39,286 nt of DNA from an uncultured Lentibacter sp. (lineage in GTDB: Bacteria; Pseudomonadota; Alphaproteobacteria; Rhodobacterales; Rhodobacteraceae): positions 1 to 39,286 of the forward strand of contig NZ_CAKZKL010000014.1 of the NCBI RefSeq assembly GCF_937123735.1, given 5' to 3'. This document shows, in pieces, positions 23,759-31,990 of this stretch. Position numbers and translations under genes: made by a program. Positions within the stretch are counted from its first letter, which is position 1; the number at the start of each line of letters is the position of its first letter. The notes below the pieces were generated by a model. The model was given only the letters and a program-made list of their open reading frames with translations, was not told the origin of the DNA and searched no databases.

Positions 23759-24139
23759 ATGCTATTTGTCGCCCTGACCATGCTGCTTGGATTGCTGCTT
23801 GTCTTGATGCTGGATCGCCTGAGCCCCCAAACCGCCGAGGCTGGGGAACATGCCCAAGCCAGGGGCACTCTTCCCAAGGCTCTCCAAGAGCCTCCCGCCG
23901 AGATTTTTGGTTTTGAGGGCGACAAGGATCTGCTCGTGTTTCACTGCGCAGATCCCTCAGAGCCGCCCCATCTGGAGGCACACCCGCGCAGCGCCCGCGT
24001 GACAGAGCTGCGTGCAAACGGCCAGCTGATTGCCAATCTCCATGATGCACGGGGCTTTGAGCTCTCGCGCCACCTGCGGATCAGCGCCCTTCAAACCGGG
24101 CCTTGCGTTTTTCCAGAAACGCCAGCACGCCTTCTTTGA
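23759..24139 (+). CDS. hypothetical membrane-anchored protein
   Basis: A 126-residue frame with AAGGAC six bases before its ATG. The product opens with a strongly hydrophobic helix (MLFVALTMLLGLLLVLML), giving a likely N-terminal anchor or uncleaved signal. A soluble periplasmic part of about 100 residues follows with two cysteines (VFHCADP and GPCVFPE). I do not recognise a family. The last 59 bases overlap the convergent paaG gene tail to tail. Codon choice looks coding, but the overlap and the lack of recognised homology keep confidence moderate. A minus-strand frame over the same bases has no start signal support. Confidence 0.5.
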   Translation: MLFVALTMLLGLLLVLMLDRLSPQTAEAGEHAQARGTLPKALQEPPAEIFGFEGDKDLLVFHCADPSEPPHLEAHPRSARVTELRANGQLIANLHDARGFELSRHLRISALQTGPCVFPETPARLL

Positions 24140-24863
24140 AGTCCCGGCTCTTGCCTGCGCGCCCTTGTTCTTGCGCCTCAAGGTTGAGCTGGTCCTCCAA
24201 CCCGTTGTCCAGGCTGGCACGCAGGGTGGTTTTTATCCGCTTGTAAGCTTCTGTCGGCCCGGCGGCCAACGCCTGCGCCCGCGCCCGCCAATGGCTTTCA
24301 AAGCTCTCATCTGCCACATACTCCCAAATCAGGCCTATGCGTTCGGCTTCTTTTGCGCTGATCTTTTCTGCAAAAAGAGCCGCCCCCATGGCCTTGGCCC
24401 CGCCGATGAGCCGGGGCAGGAAATAGGTGCCGCCAGCATCCGGAATCAGTCCGATCCGCGAGAACGCCTGCAAGAAATAGGCGCTCTCAGAAGCGATCAC
24501 CACATCAGCCGCGAGGGCAAGGTTGGCGCCAGCCCCGGCGGCAGCTCCATTGACTGCCGAAATCACCGGCACAGGCGCATCCACCAAGGTCTTGACCATC
24601 GGGTTATATTCGTCGCGCAAGACCCGCTCCAGATCAATATGGGCCGCATTGCCCCCATCCCCCAAGTCCTGACCAGAGCAAAAAGCCCCGCCATGGCCTG
24701 TCAGCACAATCGCCCGTGCGCCCTCCGTGAGCGCAGCGCGCACAGCGGCAGGAATTTCCGCCCGCATCTGGGCCGTCATCGCGTTCATTTTATCAGGCCG
24801 ATTCAAGCCGATCACAGCATAGCCAGCGGCGTTCAGTTCATAGGTGATGGTTTGATAATCCAT
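24081..24863 (-). CDS. paaG: enoyl-CoA hydratase/isomerase, PaaG-like
   Basis: A crotonase-fold protein of 260 residues very like PaaG, which isomerises ring 1,2-epoxyphenylacetyl-CoA to oxepin-CoA in phenylacetate breakdown. Visible landmarks are AFCSGQDLGD, NGAAAGAGANLALAADVV (oxyanion hole), FSRIGLIPDAGGTYFLPRL with the conserved aspartate, and the C-terminal FKEGVLAFLEKR. The start is MDYQTITYEL (24863); a TTG 24 codons further up would overlap ccmH and is rejected. No other paa genes are present, so the role may be a broader acyl-CoA isomerase. It is last in the murI-ccm-paaG block. Confidence 0.85.
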   Translation of the reverse strand: MDYQTITYELNAAGYAVIGLNRPDKMNAMTAQMRAEIPAAVRAALTEGARAIVLTGHGGAFCSGQDLGDGGNAAHIDLERVLRDEYNPMVKTLVDAPVPVISAVNGAAAGAGANLALAADVVIASESAYFLQAFSRIGLIPDAGGTYFLPRLIGGAKAMGAALFAEKISAKEAERIGLIWEYVADESFESHWRARAQALAAGPTEAYKRIKTTLRASLDNGLEDQLNLEAQEQGRAGKSRDFKEGVLAFLEKRKARFEGR

Positions 24864-24931
24864 GAAATCTCTCGTGTTTGCGCAGCCAACCCTACGCCCA
24901 ACGCCGCCGCTTTGAAAAGCGGAACCGGGCG

Positions 24932-25384
24932 TCAATCGCGCATAATTTGCTCAAGCCGCTTGGCCTCATCCACGCTCAAGTCTTGGGTGCCTTCCGGCGT
25001 GGCCCGGGCGCGCCCGCGCAGGTATAGCCCACCCATGAACACGGCAAACAACAACATCGCAGGCCCGGCGTAAAACAAGATCAGATTGCTGCCCGCCTTG
25101 GTGGGGTTGAGCAAGACATACTCGCCGTAGCGGCTCACGATGAAATCCAGGACCTCATCATCGCTTTCCCCCGCAACCAGCCTTTCGCGCACCAAGAGCC
25201 GAAGATCCCGCGCCAGCTCGGCGTTGCTGTCATCAATATTCTCGTTGCGGCACACCAAACAGCGCAATTCCTTGCTGAGCTCGCGCGCCCGCGCCTCCAG
25301 GCGCGGATCGCTGAGAACTTCGTCAGGCTGCACCGCAAAAGCCGGCGCGGCCAGAAGCGCCAGACAGAGACATAAAACTCTCAT
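24932..25384 (-). CDS. ccmH: cytochrome c maturation thiol protein CcmH
   Basis: CcmH helps keep apocytochrome c thiols reduced and works with CcmF in haem ligation in the periplasm. The 150-residue protein has a signal peptide (MRVLCLCLALLAAPAFA), the LRCLVCRNENIDDSN motif with Cys42 and Cys45, and a C-terminal membrane helix (about 106-126, LILFYAGPAMLLFAVF). The start ATG at 25384 overlaps the ccmF stop as ATGA, so I reject the longer frame. CcmI is not fused and not found here. Confidence 0.95.
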   Translation of the reverse strand: MRVLCLCLALLAAPAFAVQPDEVLSDPRLEARARELSKELRCLVCRNENIDDSNAELARDLRLLVRERLVAGESDDEVLDFIVSRYGEYVLLNPTKAGSNLILFYAGPAMLLFAVFMGGLYLRGRARATPEGTQDLSVDEAKRLEQIMRD

Positions 25385-27348
25385 TCTGCCGCCACCCCTG
25401 CAAGGGGCTGGCTGCGCCCCGCGCCCGCCGCCACCCGATAGCGGCGGTCTGAAAGGCTCAAAGCCCCGCCAAGCGCCATGAGAAGCGCACCGCCCCAGAT
25501 CCAATTGGCGAGCGGCTTGTAATAGGTCCTGAACGCCCAGCCGCCGCCCACCTGAGGGTCTCCGACAACGACATAGACGTCCCGCCAAAAGCCGATATCA
25601 ATGGCCGCCTCGGTCGTGGGCATCCCGGCCACTGGATAAACGCGCTTCTCCGGGTTTAAGGTTGCAATCTCGCGCCCGTTGCGCAGCAGCGTTACATCCC
25701 CCATGGTCGAGATGTAATTGGGCCCCTCAACCTGTTGAACCCCGTTCAAAACCAGCTGATAGCCCGCCAGCTCAAAGCCTTCGCCGTCTTTCAAAACGCG
25801 AATATCCTCTTGCTGCCACGCCAGAAGACCGGCAATCCCCGCCATCGTGACGCCCAATCCGGCGTGGGCCACAGCCTTGCCCCAATCGGCGCGCGGCAGA
25901 GTGGCAAGCCGGCGCAAGCGGGCGCCTTTGCGGCCCCGGCTCAGCAGATCTGTGACAGACCCGGCAATCAGCCACGCACCCAGGAACAGGCCAACCGGCC
26001 CAAGCGCTGAGCGCCCGGTCTGGACAGCCCAAAACAGGGCGCCAAGCGCAAGCGCCAGCACAAACCCAAGACGCAGCTGAAGCGCAACACGCCCGATCTT
26101 GCCACGCTTCCACGGCAGCATTGCCCCAAGGGGCAGCACGAGCCCGAGCAACACCATCAAAGGCGTGAACGAAGCATTGAACCACGGTTCTCCCACCGAC
26201 AGCTTACGGTCAAAGAACATCTCGCTAAAGAGCGGCCAGAGCGTGCCGATGAAGACAACAAACGCCGACACGGCCAGCAGAATATTGTTCACCACAAGAG
26301 CCGATTCCCGGCTCACCACACCAAAAACGCCCTTGGCCTCCATCACGCCCGCACGGGCCGCATAGAGCACAAGCGCGCCTCCAGTGAAAACGCCCATTAT
26401 CAGCAGAAGAAATACACCGCGTTCTGGGTCTGTTGCAAAGGCATGAACCGAGGTGATGATCCCGGAGCGGGTGATAAACGCGCCAAGCAGCGAGAAGCTG
26501 AAAGCAATGATCGCCAGCAGGATCGTCCAGCTTTTCAGGCTTTCGCGTTTTTCCACCACGATCGCCGAATGCAACAAGGCGACGGCCAACAACCAGGGCA
26601 TGAAACTTGCGTTTTCAACCGGGTCCCAGAACCAGAATCCGCCCCAACCCAGCTCGTAATAAGCCCACCAAGAGCCAAGACCGATCCCGATGGTGAGAAA
26701 AACCCAGGCCGCCAGTGTCCAGGGGCGCACCCAGCGGCCCCAAGCCGCATCAACCCGGCCTTCGATCAGCGCCGCAACAGCAAAGCTGAAGGCCATCGAA
26801 AGCCCGACATAACCAAGATAGAGAAACGGCGGATGGAAGGCCAAACCCGGATCTTGCAGAAGGGGATTCAGATCCTTGCCATTGAGAGGTGCAGGATCCA
26901 GCCGCAAAAAGGGGTTGGATGTAAACAGCACAAAAGCCATGAACGCCGCTGTGATCGACGCCTGAACCGCAAGGATGCGCGCGCGCAAAGTGGGCGGCAG
27001 ACCGTTGCCAAACCAGACCGCCATGGCCCCGAAGAGGGTCAGGATCAACACCCAAAGCAGCATCGACCCTTCATGGTTGCCCCAAACGCCGGTGAGCTTG
27101 TAGAGCAGCGGTTTGGCCGTATGGCTGTTGAGCCACACCAGCTTGACGGAGAAATCTGAGACCAAAAAGGAATAGGTCAGCGCGCCAAAGGAGGTGGCCG
27201 TCAGAAGAAAGAGCGCGTTGGAGCCGTTTTCAGCAAAGCCCATCCAGCCGGGCCATCGCTTATATGCGCCGATCAGGGGCACAACCGTCACAAAGAGCGC
27301 GACGATAAATCCGAGAATAAGGGTGAAATGTCCGAGTTCTGCTACCAT
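25381..27348 (-). CDS. ccmF: cytochrome c haem lyase subunit CcmF
   Basis: CcmF is the multi-span inner-membrane haem lyase that moves haem from CcmE to apocytochrome c. The 655-residue product has about 15 hydrophobic segments and the WWD signature GWGGFWFWDPVENASFMPW, which binds haem at the periplasmic face. The N-terminus MVAELGHFTLILGF fits the family. The ribosome binding site is weak. It overlaps ccmH by four bases and follows the holin gene by 72 bases. Confidence 0.97.
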   Translation of the reverse strand: MVAELGHFTLILGFIVALFVTVVPLIGAYKRWPGWMGFAENGSNALFLLTATSFGALTYSFLVSDFSVKLVWLNSHTAKPLLYKLTGVWGNHEGSMLLWVLILTLFGAMAVWFGNGLPPTLRARILAVQASITAAFMAFVLFTSNPFLRLDPAPLNGKDLNPLLQDPGLAFHPPFLYLGYVGLSMAFSFAVAALIEGRVDAAWGRWVRPWTLAAWVFLTIGIGLGSWWAYYELGWGGFWFWDPVENASFMPWLLAVALLHSAIVVEKRESLKSWTILLAIIAFSFSLLGAFITRSGIITSVHAFATDPERGVFLLLIMGVFTGGALVLYAARAGVMEAKGVFGVVSRESALVVNNILLAVSAFVVFIGTLWPLFSEMFFDRKLSVGEPWFNASFTPLMVLLGLVLPLGAMLPWKRGKIGRVALQLRLGFVLALALGALFWAVQTGRSALGPVGLFLGAWLIAGSVTDLLSRGRKGARLRRLATLPRADWGKAVAHAGLGVTMAGIAGLLAWQQEDIRVLKDGEGFELAGYQLVLNGVQQVEGPNYISTMGDVTLLRNGREIATLNPEKRVYPVAGMPTTEAAIDIGFWRDVYVVVGDPQVGGGWAFRTYYKPLANWIWGGALLMALGGALSLSDRRYRVAAGAGRSQPLAGVAAE

Positions 27349-27420
27349 ACGCCATTTCTAGACAGTTCTCAGCCGCGCGCCAATCATAATCGGCAGATTT
27401 ATCTGTTCACATTGTCGCGC

Positions 27421-27987
27421 TTAGCGGCCCTGATCGGCTTGACCGTTGTGCCAATCATTGAGCGCGCCGTTGAGAGGCTGCCCGCGTGGCCCAATGTGCA
27501 GATCGCGCGTCAGATCATCGCGCGTGCCGGCGCGGCCAGCTTCTATCTCGCGGGAGATTCCCAACACATCTGGCAGGGATTGGAGCATTTGCTTTTGAAA
27601 TGCCTGTCCCTTGGCCTGATGGCGCGCGCCAAAATAAAACGAAATGATCGCGCCCAATATCCACCACAAGGGTTCGGGCACCAGCGCAATGCCTTGCATT
27701 CGCTCGGCAAACCAGACCGGCGAGACCATCGCCGAGACAAACAGGCCAATGGTCCCAAAGGCCAAGAGCGGGCGGGGCAAGCGGTTCAATCCGTCAAGGA
27801 CCCGGTCAAACCGGCCCGCGCTCTTTTTCCCAAACTCTGCCGAAAACTGTTGGAACGCCGCCGCTTTCAAGATGGCATCGCGGCCGGCTTGTGCTTCGCT
27901 GTTTTCACGAAAGACTTCCGCTGTCTCCTTGAGAAGGTTTCGGCCATCGCCAAAGACAAGTGACAAAATCCGCTCTATCAGGCCCAT
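27421..27987 (-). CDS. holin of the gene-transfer-agent 3TM type
   Basis: A 188-residue protein resembling the Pfam family of holins linked to gene-transfer-agent release. It has a long amphipathic N-terminal part, then hydrophobic segments at about 72-90 (PLLAFGTIGLFVSAMV) and 104-121 (PEPLWWILGAIISFYFGA), and a charged C-terminal tail of about 65 residues. Its start overlaps the endolysin gene by ten bases, so the two are translated together. Holins make the inner-membrane pore that lets the muramidase reach the wall. It lies between the endolysin and ccmF genes within the ccm block. Confidence 0.8.
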   Translation of the reverse strand: MGLIERILSLVFGDGRNLLKETAEVFRENSEAQAGRDAILKAAAFQQFSAEFGKKSAGRFDRVLDGLNRLPRPLLAFGTIGLFVSAMVSPVWFAERMQGIALVPEPLWWILGAIISFYFGARHQAKGQAFQKQMLQSLPDVLGISREIEAGRAGTRDDLTRDLHIGPRGQPLNGALNDWHNGQADQGR

Positions 27988-28589
27988 GATGCTGTCCGAT
28001 CCGAAAATTCTTCTGGCGTCAGGTGGTAGGCCGGGCTGATGAACTCTTCGGCCCGCAAAATCCAGCCCCCCTTGGTGCCGCGGCGGGTGCGTGCAAATTT
28101 ACGGTTTTGCGCGCGCCGGTCTGCGATACGAAAATAATATTCGCGCCGCGCAATCCCATAGGCATCCACCAGGCGCGCGGCCCCTTTGCGCGCAGCGTCT
28201 TGCGCGGCGGCGCGGGTGGCCGGGCCAAGAATACCATCGCGGGTCAGAGGGTAGCCCATTTGCCCCAGCACATCCTGAAGGATACTGATCGCGTTGCGCC
28301 CGGCATTCACATACATGTCAAACACCGTCGCCTGTAGCGCTGTAGGCAATTCATGGATCTGGGGCGCATAAAAATAGTGCTTGATGAATATATCCACCGC
28401 ATCCTGCTGGTTCAGCGCCAAGACATCCGCGACATCAATGTGCCCATCCCGGGTGAGATCCAACCCCAGATGGCGCAGGGTTTTCAGGGTGACACCGAAA
28501 TTTGTCGCTCCGCCCAAATCGTCCGGATCATCGACAAATCCGCCCTCGCGGGCCACGATCTCTCTGGCAATCTCCTCAACCGTTTTCAT
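27978..28589 (-). CDS. holin-associated N-acetylmuramidase (GH108 endolysin)
   Basis: A 203-residue peptidoglycan hydrolase of glycoside hydrolase family 108. The catalytic glutamate is Glu15 in VAREGGFVDDPDDLGGATN, followed by FGVTLKTLRHLG and, further on, the region AVFDMYVNAGRNA with the PG_binding_3 domain. There is no signal peptide, so export depends on the adjacent holin. The start MKTVEEIARE has GGAG seven bases upstream; a TTG five codons earlier is rejected. A TTAACCAT half site and a TTGACA hexamer precede it, suggesting a promoter separate from ccmE. Known relatives in Rhodobacter act in release of gene transfer agent particles. Confidence 0.87.
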   Translation of the reverse strand: MKTVEEIAREIVAREGGFVDDPDDLGGATNFGVTLKTLRHLGLDLTRDGHIDVADVLALNQQDAVDIFIKHYFYAPQIHELPTALQATVFDMYVNAGRNAISILQDVLGQMGYPLTRDGILGPATRAAAQDAARKGAARLVDAYGIARREYYFRIADRRAQNRKFARTRRGTKGGWILRAEEFISPAYHLTPEEFSDRTASWA

Positions 28590-28621
28590 AAAAACTCTCC
28601 GCAAAACCTGCGCAAAGCTTT

Positions 28622-28637
28622 TGTCAAAAATGGTTAA
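28622..28637 (-). promoter_or_regulatory. candidate CtrA half site and -35 before the lysis cassette
   Basis: On the minus strand TTAACCAT (28637-28630) is an ideal CtrA half site. The second half, seven bases on, is TGAC (28626-28623) instead of TTAA. It overlaps a perfect -35 hexamer TTGACA (28627-28622). No good -10 was found 16-18 bases further. It lies 33 bases before the endolysin start, in the ccmE-endolysin gap. Confidence 0.4.
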
Positions 28638-28645
28638 AGTGCTGC

Positions 28646-29092
28646 TTAGCTACCGTTCGGTTCTTGGTAAACGCCCTGCTCTTTCAGCGCGTCAACCACT
28701 TCGCGGGGCATATAGGTTTCGTCGTGTTTGGCCAGAATTTCAGAGGCAACAAACACCCCGTCTTGCAGCTTGCCTGTGCCCACCATTCCCTGGTTTTCTT
28801 CAAACAGGTCTGGCAAAATACCGGTGTAGCTCACCTTGATCGAGGCGCCCCCATCGGTCACGTTAAAGGTCACGGCCTTGCCTTGCCCGCGGGTCAGGCT
28901 GCCCTCCTCCACGAGCCCGCCAATGCGGAATGTCTCGCTCGCAGGCGGCGGATCAGCGACAATCTGGCTTGGTGCGCGAAAATAATTGATACCATCTTTC
29001 ATGGCATAGCCGATCAGCCCCGTGGCCAACACAAGCGACACACTGGCCAAAGCCAGAACCTGCACCCGCCGCTTCTTCTTCAAACCTTTCAT
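28646..29092 (-). CDS. ccmE: cytochrome c maturation haem chaperone CcmE
   Basis: CcmE binds haem covalently in the periplasm and hands it to CcmF. The 148-residue protein has a basic N-terminus (MKGLKKKRRV), a membrane anchor (about 11-30), an OB-fold domain and the haem-attaching motif KHDETYMP with His123 and Tyr127. GGAGAAGGCC precedes the start. It follows argC by 12 bases and is separated from ccmF by the lysis pair, an unusual interruption of a functional unit. Confidence 0.97.
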   Translation of the reverse strand: MKGLKKKRRVQVLALASVSLVLATGLIGYAMKDGINYFRAPSQIVADPPPASETFRIGGLVEEGSLTRGQGKAVTFNVTDGGASIKVSYTGILPDLFEENQGMVGTGKLQDGVFVASEILAKHDETYMPREVVDALKEQGVYQEPNGS

Positions 29093-29104
29093 GGCCTTCT
29101 CCCT

Positions 29105-30133
29105 CTAAGGAAACACAGGCCCTCCCATCAAGCCTGACGTCTCCTCTTCACCTAGCATCAAGTTGGCGTTCTGCAAGGCCTGACCGCTGCTACCTTTTGT
29201 CAGATTGTCCAGCGCGGCAATCACAATCGCGCGCCCGTCAATCCGGTCACCCGTCACCCCGATATGGCAAAAATTCGAACCACGCACATGGTGCGTGCTG
29301 GGTGTCTCGCCAAATGGCAATAGGTGCAGGAAAGGCTCGTCCTCGTAAGCCTTTGCAAAGGTGTCATAAATTCTTTGCGCATCCCCTTTTACATAGGCGG
29401 TCGCCAAAATTCCGCGGTTGGCCGGAATGAGATGCGGCGTAAACTGCACCTTCACCTCGCGGCCCGCAAGCTTGGAAAACTCCTGGTCAAATTCGCCCAA
29501 ATGGCGGTGCGTGCCACCCACGGCATAGGCGTTGCTGCCTTCGCTCAGCTCGGCGTGGAGCAGGTTTTCCTTCAAAGCGCGCCCGGCGCCAGACACCCCA
29601 CATTTCAGATCCAGAATAATATCCTCAAGCTCAATCGCCCCCGCCGCAATCAGCGGGCGCAGCGCAAACTGTCCCGTGGCCGCATTGCAGCCCGTCCCCG
29701 CCACCAGCCGGGCTTTGGCTATCTCGTCACGGTAAAACTCGGTCAGCCCGTAAACAGCCTCGCCCTGCATAGCGCGCGCCCTGTGCGGGTTGCCATACCA
29801 CTGCTCATAGGCCGCAGGATCCGTGAGCCTGAAATCCGCGCTCAGATCAACAATCTTCAAATGTTTGGGCAACTTGCTGATCACGTCTTGGCTGGTCTTG
29901 TGGGGCAAGGCACAGAAACACAGGTCAATCTCGTCAAATGCGATCTCATCAAAGCTCACAAGCTGAGGCAGGCGCAAATGGCGCAGATGCGGGAAAACAT
30001 CGGCCATCTGCTGCCCCGCTTTGGAAAACGCGCCCAAGGCGGCTATCTCATAGGCCGGATGGGTGGCCAAAAGGCGAATAAGCTCAGCGCCAGTATAGCC
30101 CGAAGCACCAAGGATTGCGATTTTATGGGCCAT
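29105..30133 (-). CDS. argC: N-acetyl-gamma-glutamyl-phosphate reductase
   Basis: ArgC reduces N-acetylglutamyl phosphate to the semialdehyde in arginine synthesis, using NADPH. The product is 342 residues from [19 protein letters not shown], which holds the nucleotide-binding glycine loop; GAGGG lies upstream. A 13-residue longer frame is rejected. The catalytic cysteine is Cys149 in [12 protein letters not shown], a form that differs from the common PGCYPT motif. The substrate-handling histidine is probably in [11 protein letters not shown]. It stands between murI and ccmE on the same strand. Confidence 0.95.
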   Translation of the reverse strand: MAHKIAILGASGYTGAELIRLLATHPAYEIAALGAFSKAGQQMADVFPHLRHLRLPQLVSFDEIAFDEIDLCFCALPHKTSQDVISKLPKHLKIVDLSADFRLTDPAAYEQWYGNPHRARAMQGEAVYGLTEFYRDEIAKARLVAGTGCNAATGQFALRPLIAAGAIELEDIILDLKCGVSGAGRALKENLLHAELSEGSNAYAVGGTHRHLGEFDQEFSKLAGREVKVQFTPHLIPANRGILATAYVKGDAQRIYDTFAKAYEDEPFLHLLPFGETPSTHHVRGSNFCHIGVTGDRIDGRAIVIAALDNLTKGSSGQALQNANLMLGEEETSGLMGGPVFP

Positions 30134-30190
30134 GGGTGCCCTCACTTTCTTATCAATGTAACAGCATTTCATGCGCTTTCAGCGCGCGGC

Positions 30191-31003
30191 TCAGGCCGCT
30201 TCAAAGGTGATCTGTCGTCGCAAGAATTGCGTGGCCCGGTCAGACACGCGCTGCGCATCCCCCGTGGTGAGAAACAGGTTGGTTTCCCCGGCGCCACGCA
30301 TCTGTGGATGGCGCTCCAGATAGTCCGCCAGACTCTCAGCAACAAGTGTAGGCTGGCTATAGACTGACACATCCGCCCCCAAAGCGTCCTGAAAGATCGC
30401 CTGCATCAAAGGGTAATGTGTGCAGCCCAGAATGGCGGCTTGCGGTGCTGGCATCTTGCGTTTGAGCGCATCTACATGGCTGCGCACCAATGCTTCGGCA
30501 AGGATCATATCGCCATCCTCGATGGCATCCACCACCCCGCCACAGGCCTGCGCCTCCACATCTACGCCGATCGCGCGAAACGCCAGTTCGCGCTGGAACG
30601 CCCGGCTGGAAACAGTGGCCGGTGTGGCAAACAAGGCCACATTGCGCACCTCAACTTCCCGCGGCGGAGAATTATCGCCCCAGCTGCGCTCGGTGAGCGC
30701 TTCAATCAGCGGAACGAAAACCCCCAAAACCCGTTTTCCCTCGGGCACGCCCGCTTCCTGCATCCGGCGCAGGGCGGCCGCGCTGGCCGTGTTGCACGCC
30801 AGAACAACCAGATCACAGCCTGAGTCCCAAAGCCGCTCAACCGCCTGCTTTGTCAGCCTGTGAATGTCCTCTGCGTCGCGCACACCATAGGGCGCATGGG
30901 CGCTATCCGCCAGATAATGCAGGGGCAGCTCGGGCATCCTTGCCCGCACGGCCTGCCAGACGGTCAGCCCGCCCAGACCAGAATCAAAAATACCAACAGC
31001 CAT
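30191..31003 (-). CDS. murI: glutamate racemase
   Basis: MurI makes D-glutamate for peptidoglycan. The 270-residue protein has the two-cysteine catalytic set: [10 protein letters not shown] near the N-terminus, LACNTASA with Cys70, and [10 protein letters not shown] with the second cysteine. Length and motifs fit the family. It is followed by argC after 57 bases and preceded by the acyltransferase gene by 11 bases, so the three may share a transcript. Confidence 0.96.
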   Translation of the reverse strand: MAVGIFDSGLGGLTVWQAVRARMPELPLHYLADSAHAPYGVRDAEDIHRLTKQAVERLWDSGCDLVVLACNTASAAALRRMQEAGVPEGKRVLGVFVPLIEALTERSWGDNSPPREVEVRNVALFATPATVSSRAFQRELAFRAIGVDVEAQACGGVVDAIEDGDMILAEALVRSHVDALKRKMPAPQAAILGCTHYPLMQAIFQDALGADVSVYSQPTLVAESLADYLERHPQMRGAGETNLFLTTGDAQRVSDRATQFLRRQITFEAA

Positions 31004-31014
31004 AGTTTACGCCC

Positions 31015-31905
31015 TCAAGCGCGATGTTTCTCTTCAAATTCATGGCCATACCCGCTGCACGCGAGAGGCCTTGGAGAAAGCTCATACGTTGACTGGCGCA
31101 GAAAATCCATCATTGCTTTGCTGTCGTGCGCATAGTGCTTGAGCACCTCTGCTCCAATCGGCGCTCCGATAACCACATCGACAGGGCTATCGACCCTTTT
31201 TCGGAACTCCTTGATCAACAGCCCCATCCGCAAGGTGTAGTGCACATGGCTGGCAATCTGAAACAGGCGGCTCGTGGTGCCATCAAAGAACACCGGCACA
31301 ACAGTGGCGCCCGATTTGGCCACCATACGGGCCGTAAACTTGCGCCACCCCGGGTCCATTGGCCGCGCAAACGGCTTGGCAGCCGTGCTCACAGTGCCAC
31401 CCGGAAAGATACCAATCGCGCCCCCCGCGCCCAAATAGTCGAGCGCAACACGGCGGGTTTCCAGGTTCTGGCGCATGGCCGCTTTGGTTTCGTCAAAAGA
31501 GATCGGCAAAATAACCCGGTTAATATCTTCCGCCTTGTGAAAAACAGAATTGGCCAGAATACGGAAATCCCCACGGGTTTGGCGCAAAATCTGCCCCATC
31601 ATCAGCCCATCCAAGATCCCGTAAGGATGGTTGGCCACAAGTATGAGCGGCCCCGTCTGCGGGATCAACGACAAGGCGCCGCCCATCACATTGAGAGACA
31701 AGCCATAGCGCGCAACCATCACATCCCAGAAGTCCTGCCCGTTGGCGACATCCAGCTCATAGCCGCGCGCGCGCCGGATCAGCCCGAGCCGCCCAGTGGC
31801 ATTTTCCATCACCCGGATAAGCGCCCGGCCACCCCGGGTCTTGGCACAGCGGGCATAGGACACATCACGGGCAGCATTCGGGCGCAAAAGCAAGGGTTTG
31901 ATCAT
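31015..31905 (-). CDS. lysophospholipid acyltransferase family protein
   Basis: A 296-residue membrane-associated acyltransferase. The catalytic block appears as VANHPYGILDGLMMG, where five residues separate His and Asp instead of the usual four, and the second block is IGIFPGGTVST, where glycine replaces the glutamate of FPEGTR. Both variants match the haemolysin-like/OlsA-type branch, whose members transfer acyl groups to lysophospholipid or ornithine lipid precursors. The substrate is not determined here. Eleven bases separate it from murI. A GC-rich hairpin lies just upstream, between it and the indolepyruvate oxidoreductase stop. Confidence 0.82.
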   Translation of the reverse strand: MIKPLLLRPNAARDVSYARCAKTRGGRALIRVMENATGRLGLIRRARGYELDVANGQDFWDVMVARYGLSLNVMGGALSLIPQTGPLILVANHPYGILDGLMMGQILRQTRGDFRILANSVFHKAEDINRVILPISFDETKAAMRQNLETRRVALDYLGAGGAIGIFPGGTVSTAAKPFARPMDPGWRKFTARMVAKSGATVVPVFFDGTTSRLFQIASHVHYTLRMGLLIKEFRKRVDSPVDVVIGAPIGAEVLKHYAHDSKAMMDFLRQSTYELSPRPLACSGYGHEFEEKHRA

Positions 31906-31926
31906 CTTGGGTCACGGCAATGAGAC

Positions 31927-31946
31927 GGCGCACTCTCTGGTGCGCC
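31927..31946. repeat. GC-rich hairpin downstream of the indolepyruvate oxidoreductase
   Basis: GGCGCAC (31927-31933) pairs perfectly with GTGCGCC (31940-31946) over a six-base loop. It lies 45 bases after the oxidoreductase stop on the minus strand. No T-tract follows. It resembles the hairpin at 17674-17694. Confidence 0.55.
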
Positions 31947-31990
31947 CTCTCCTTATGCCCGCAAAACATGACAACCATGTGACAGGAAAG

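Noticed and set aside
23712..24050. 112-codon minus-strand frame opposite the hypothetical membrane protein
   Set aside because: It lacks a start signal and shows shadow composition; the plus-strand frame has a binding site and a clear membrane helix.
24864..24935. N-terminal extension of paaG starting at TTG 24935
   Set aside because: It would use a rare start overlapping the ccmH stop and adds residues absent from the PaaG family; MDYQTITYEL is the natural start.
28650..28662. GTTC-G-GTTC near the ccmE stop as an SOS box
   Set aside because: The spacing between the GTTC copies is one base rather than seven, and it lies within the ccmE coding end.
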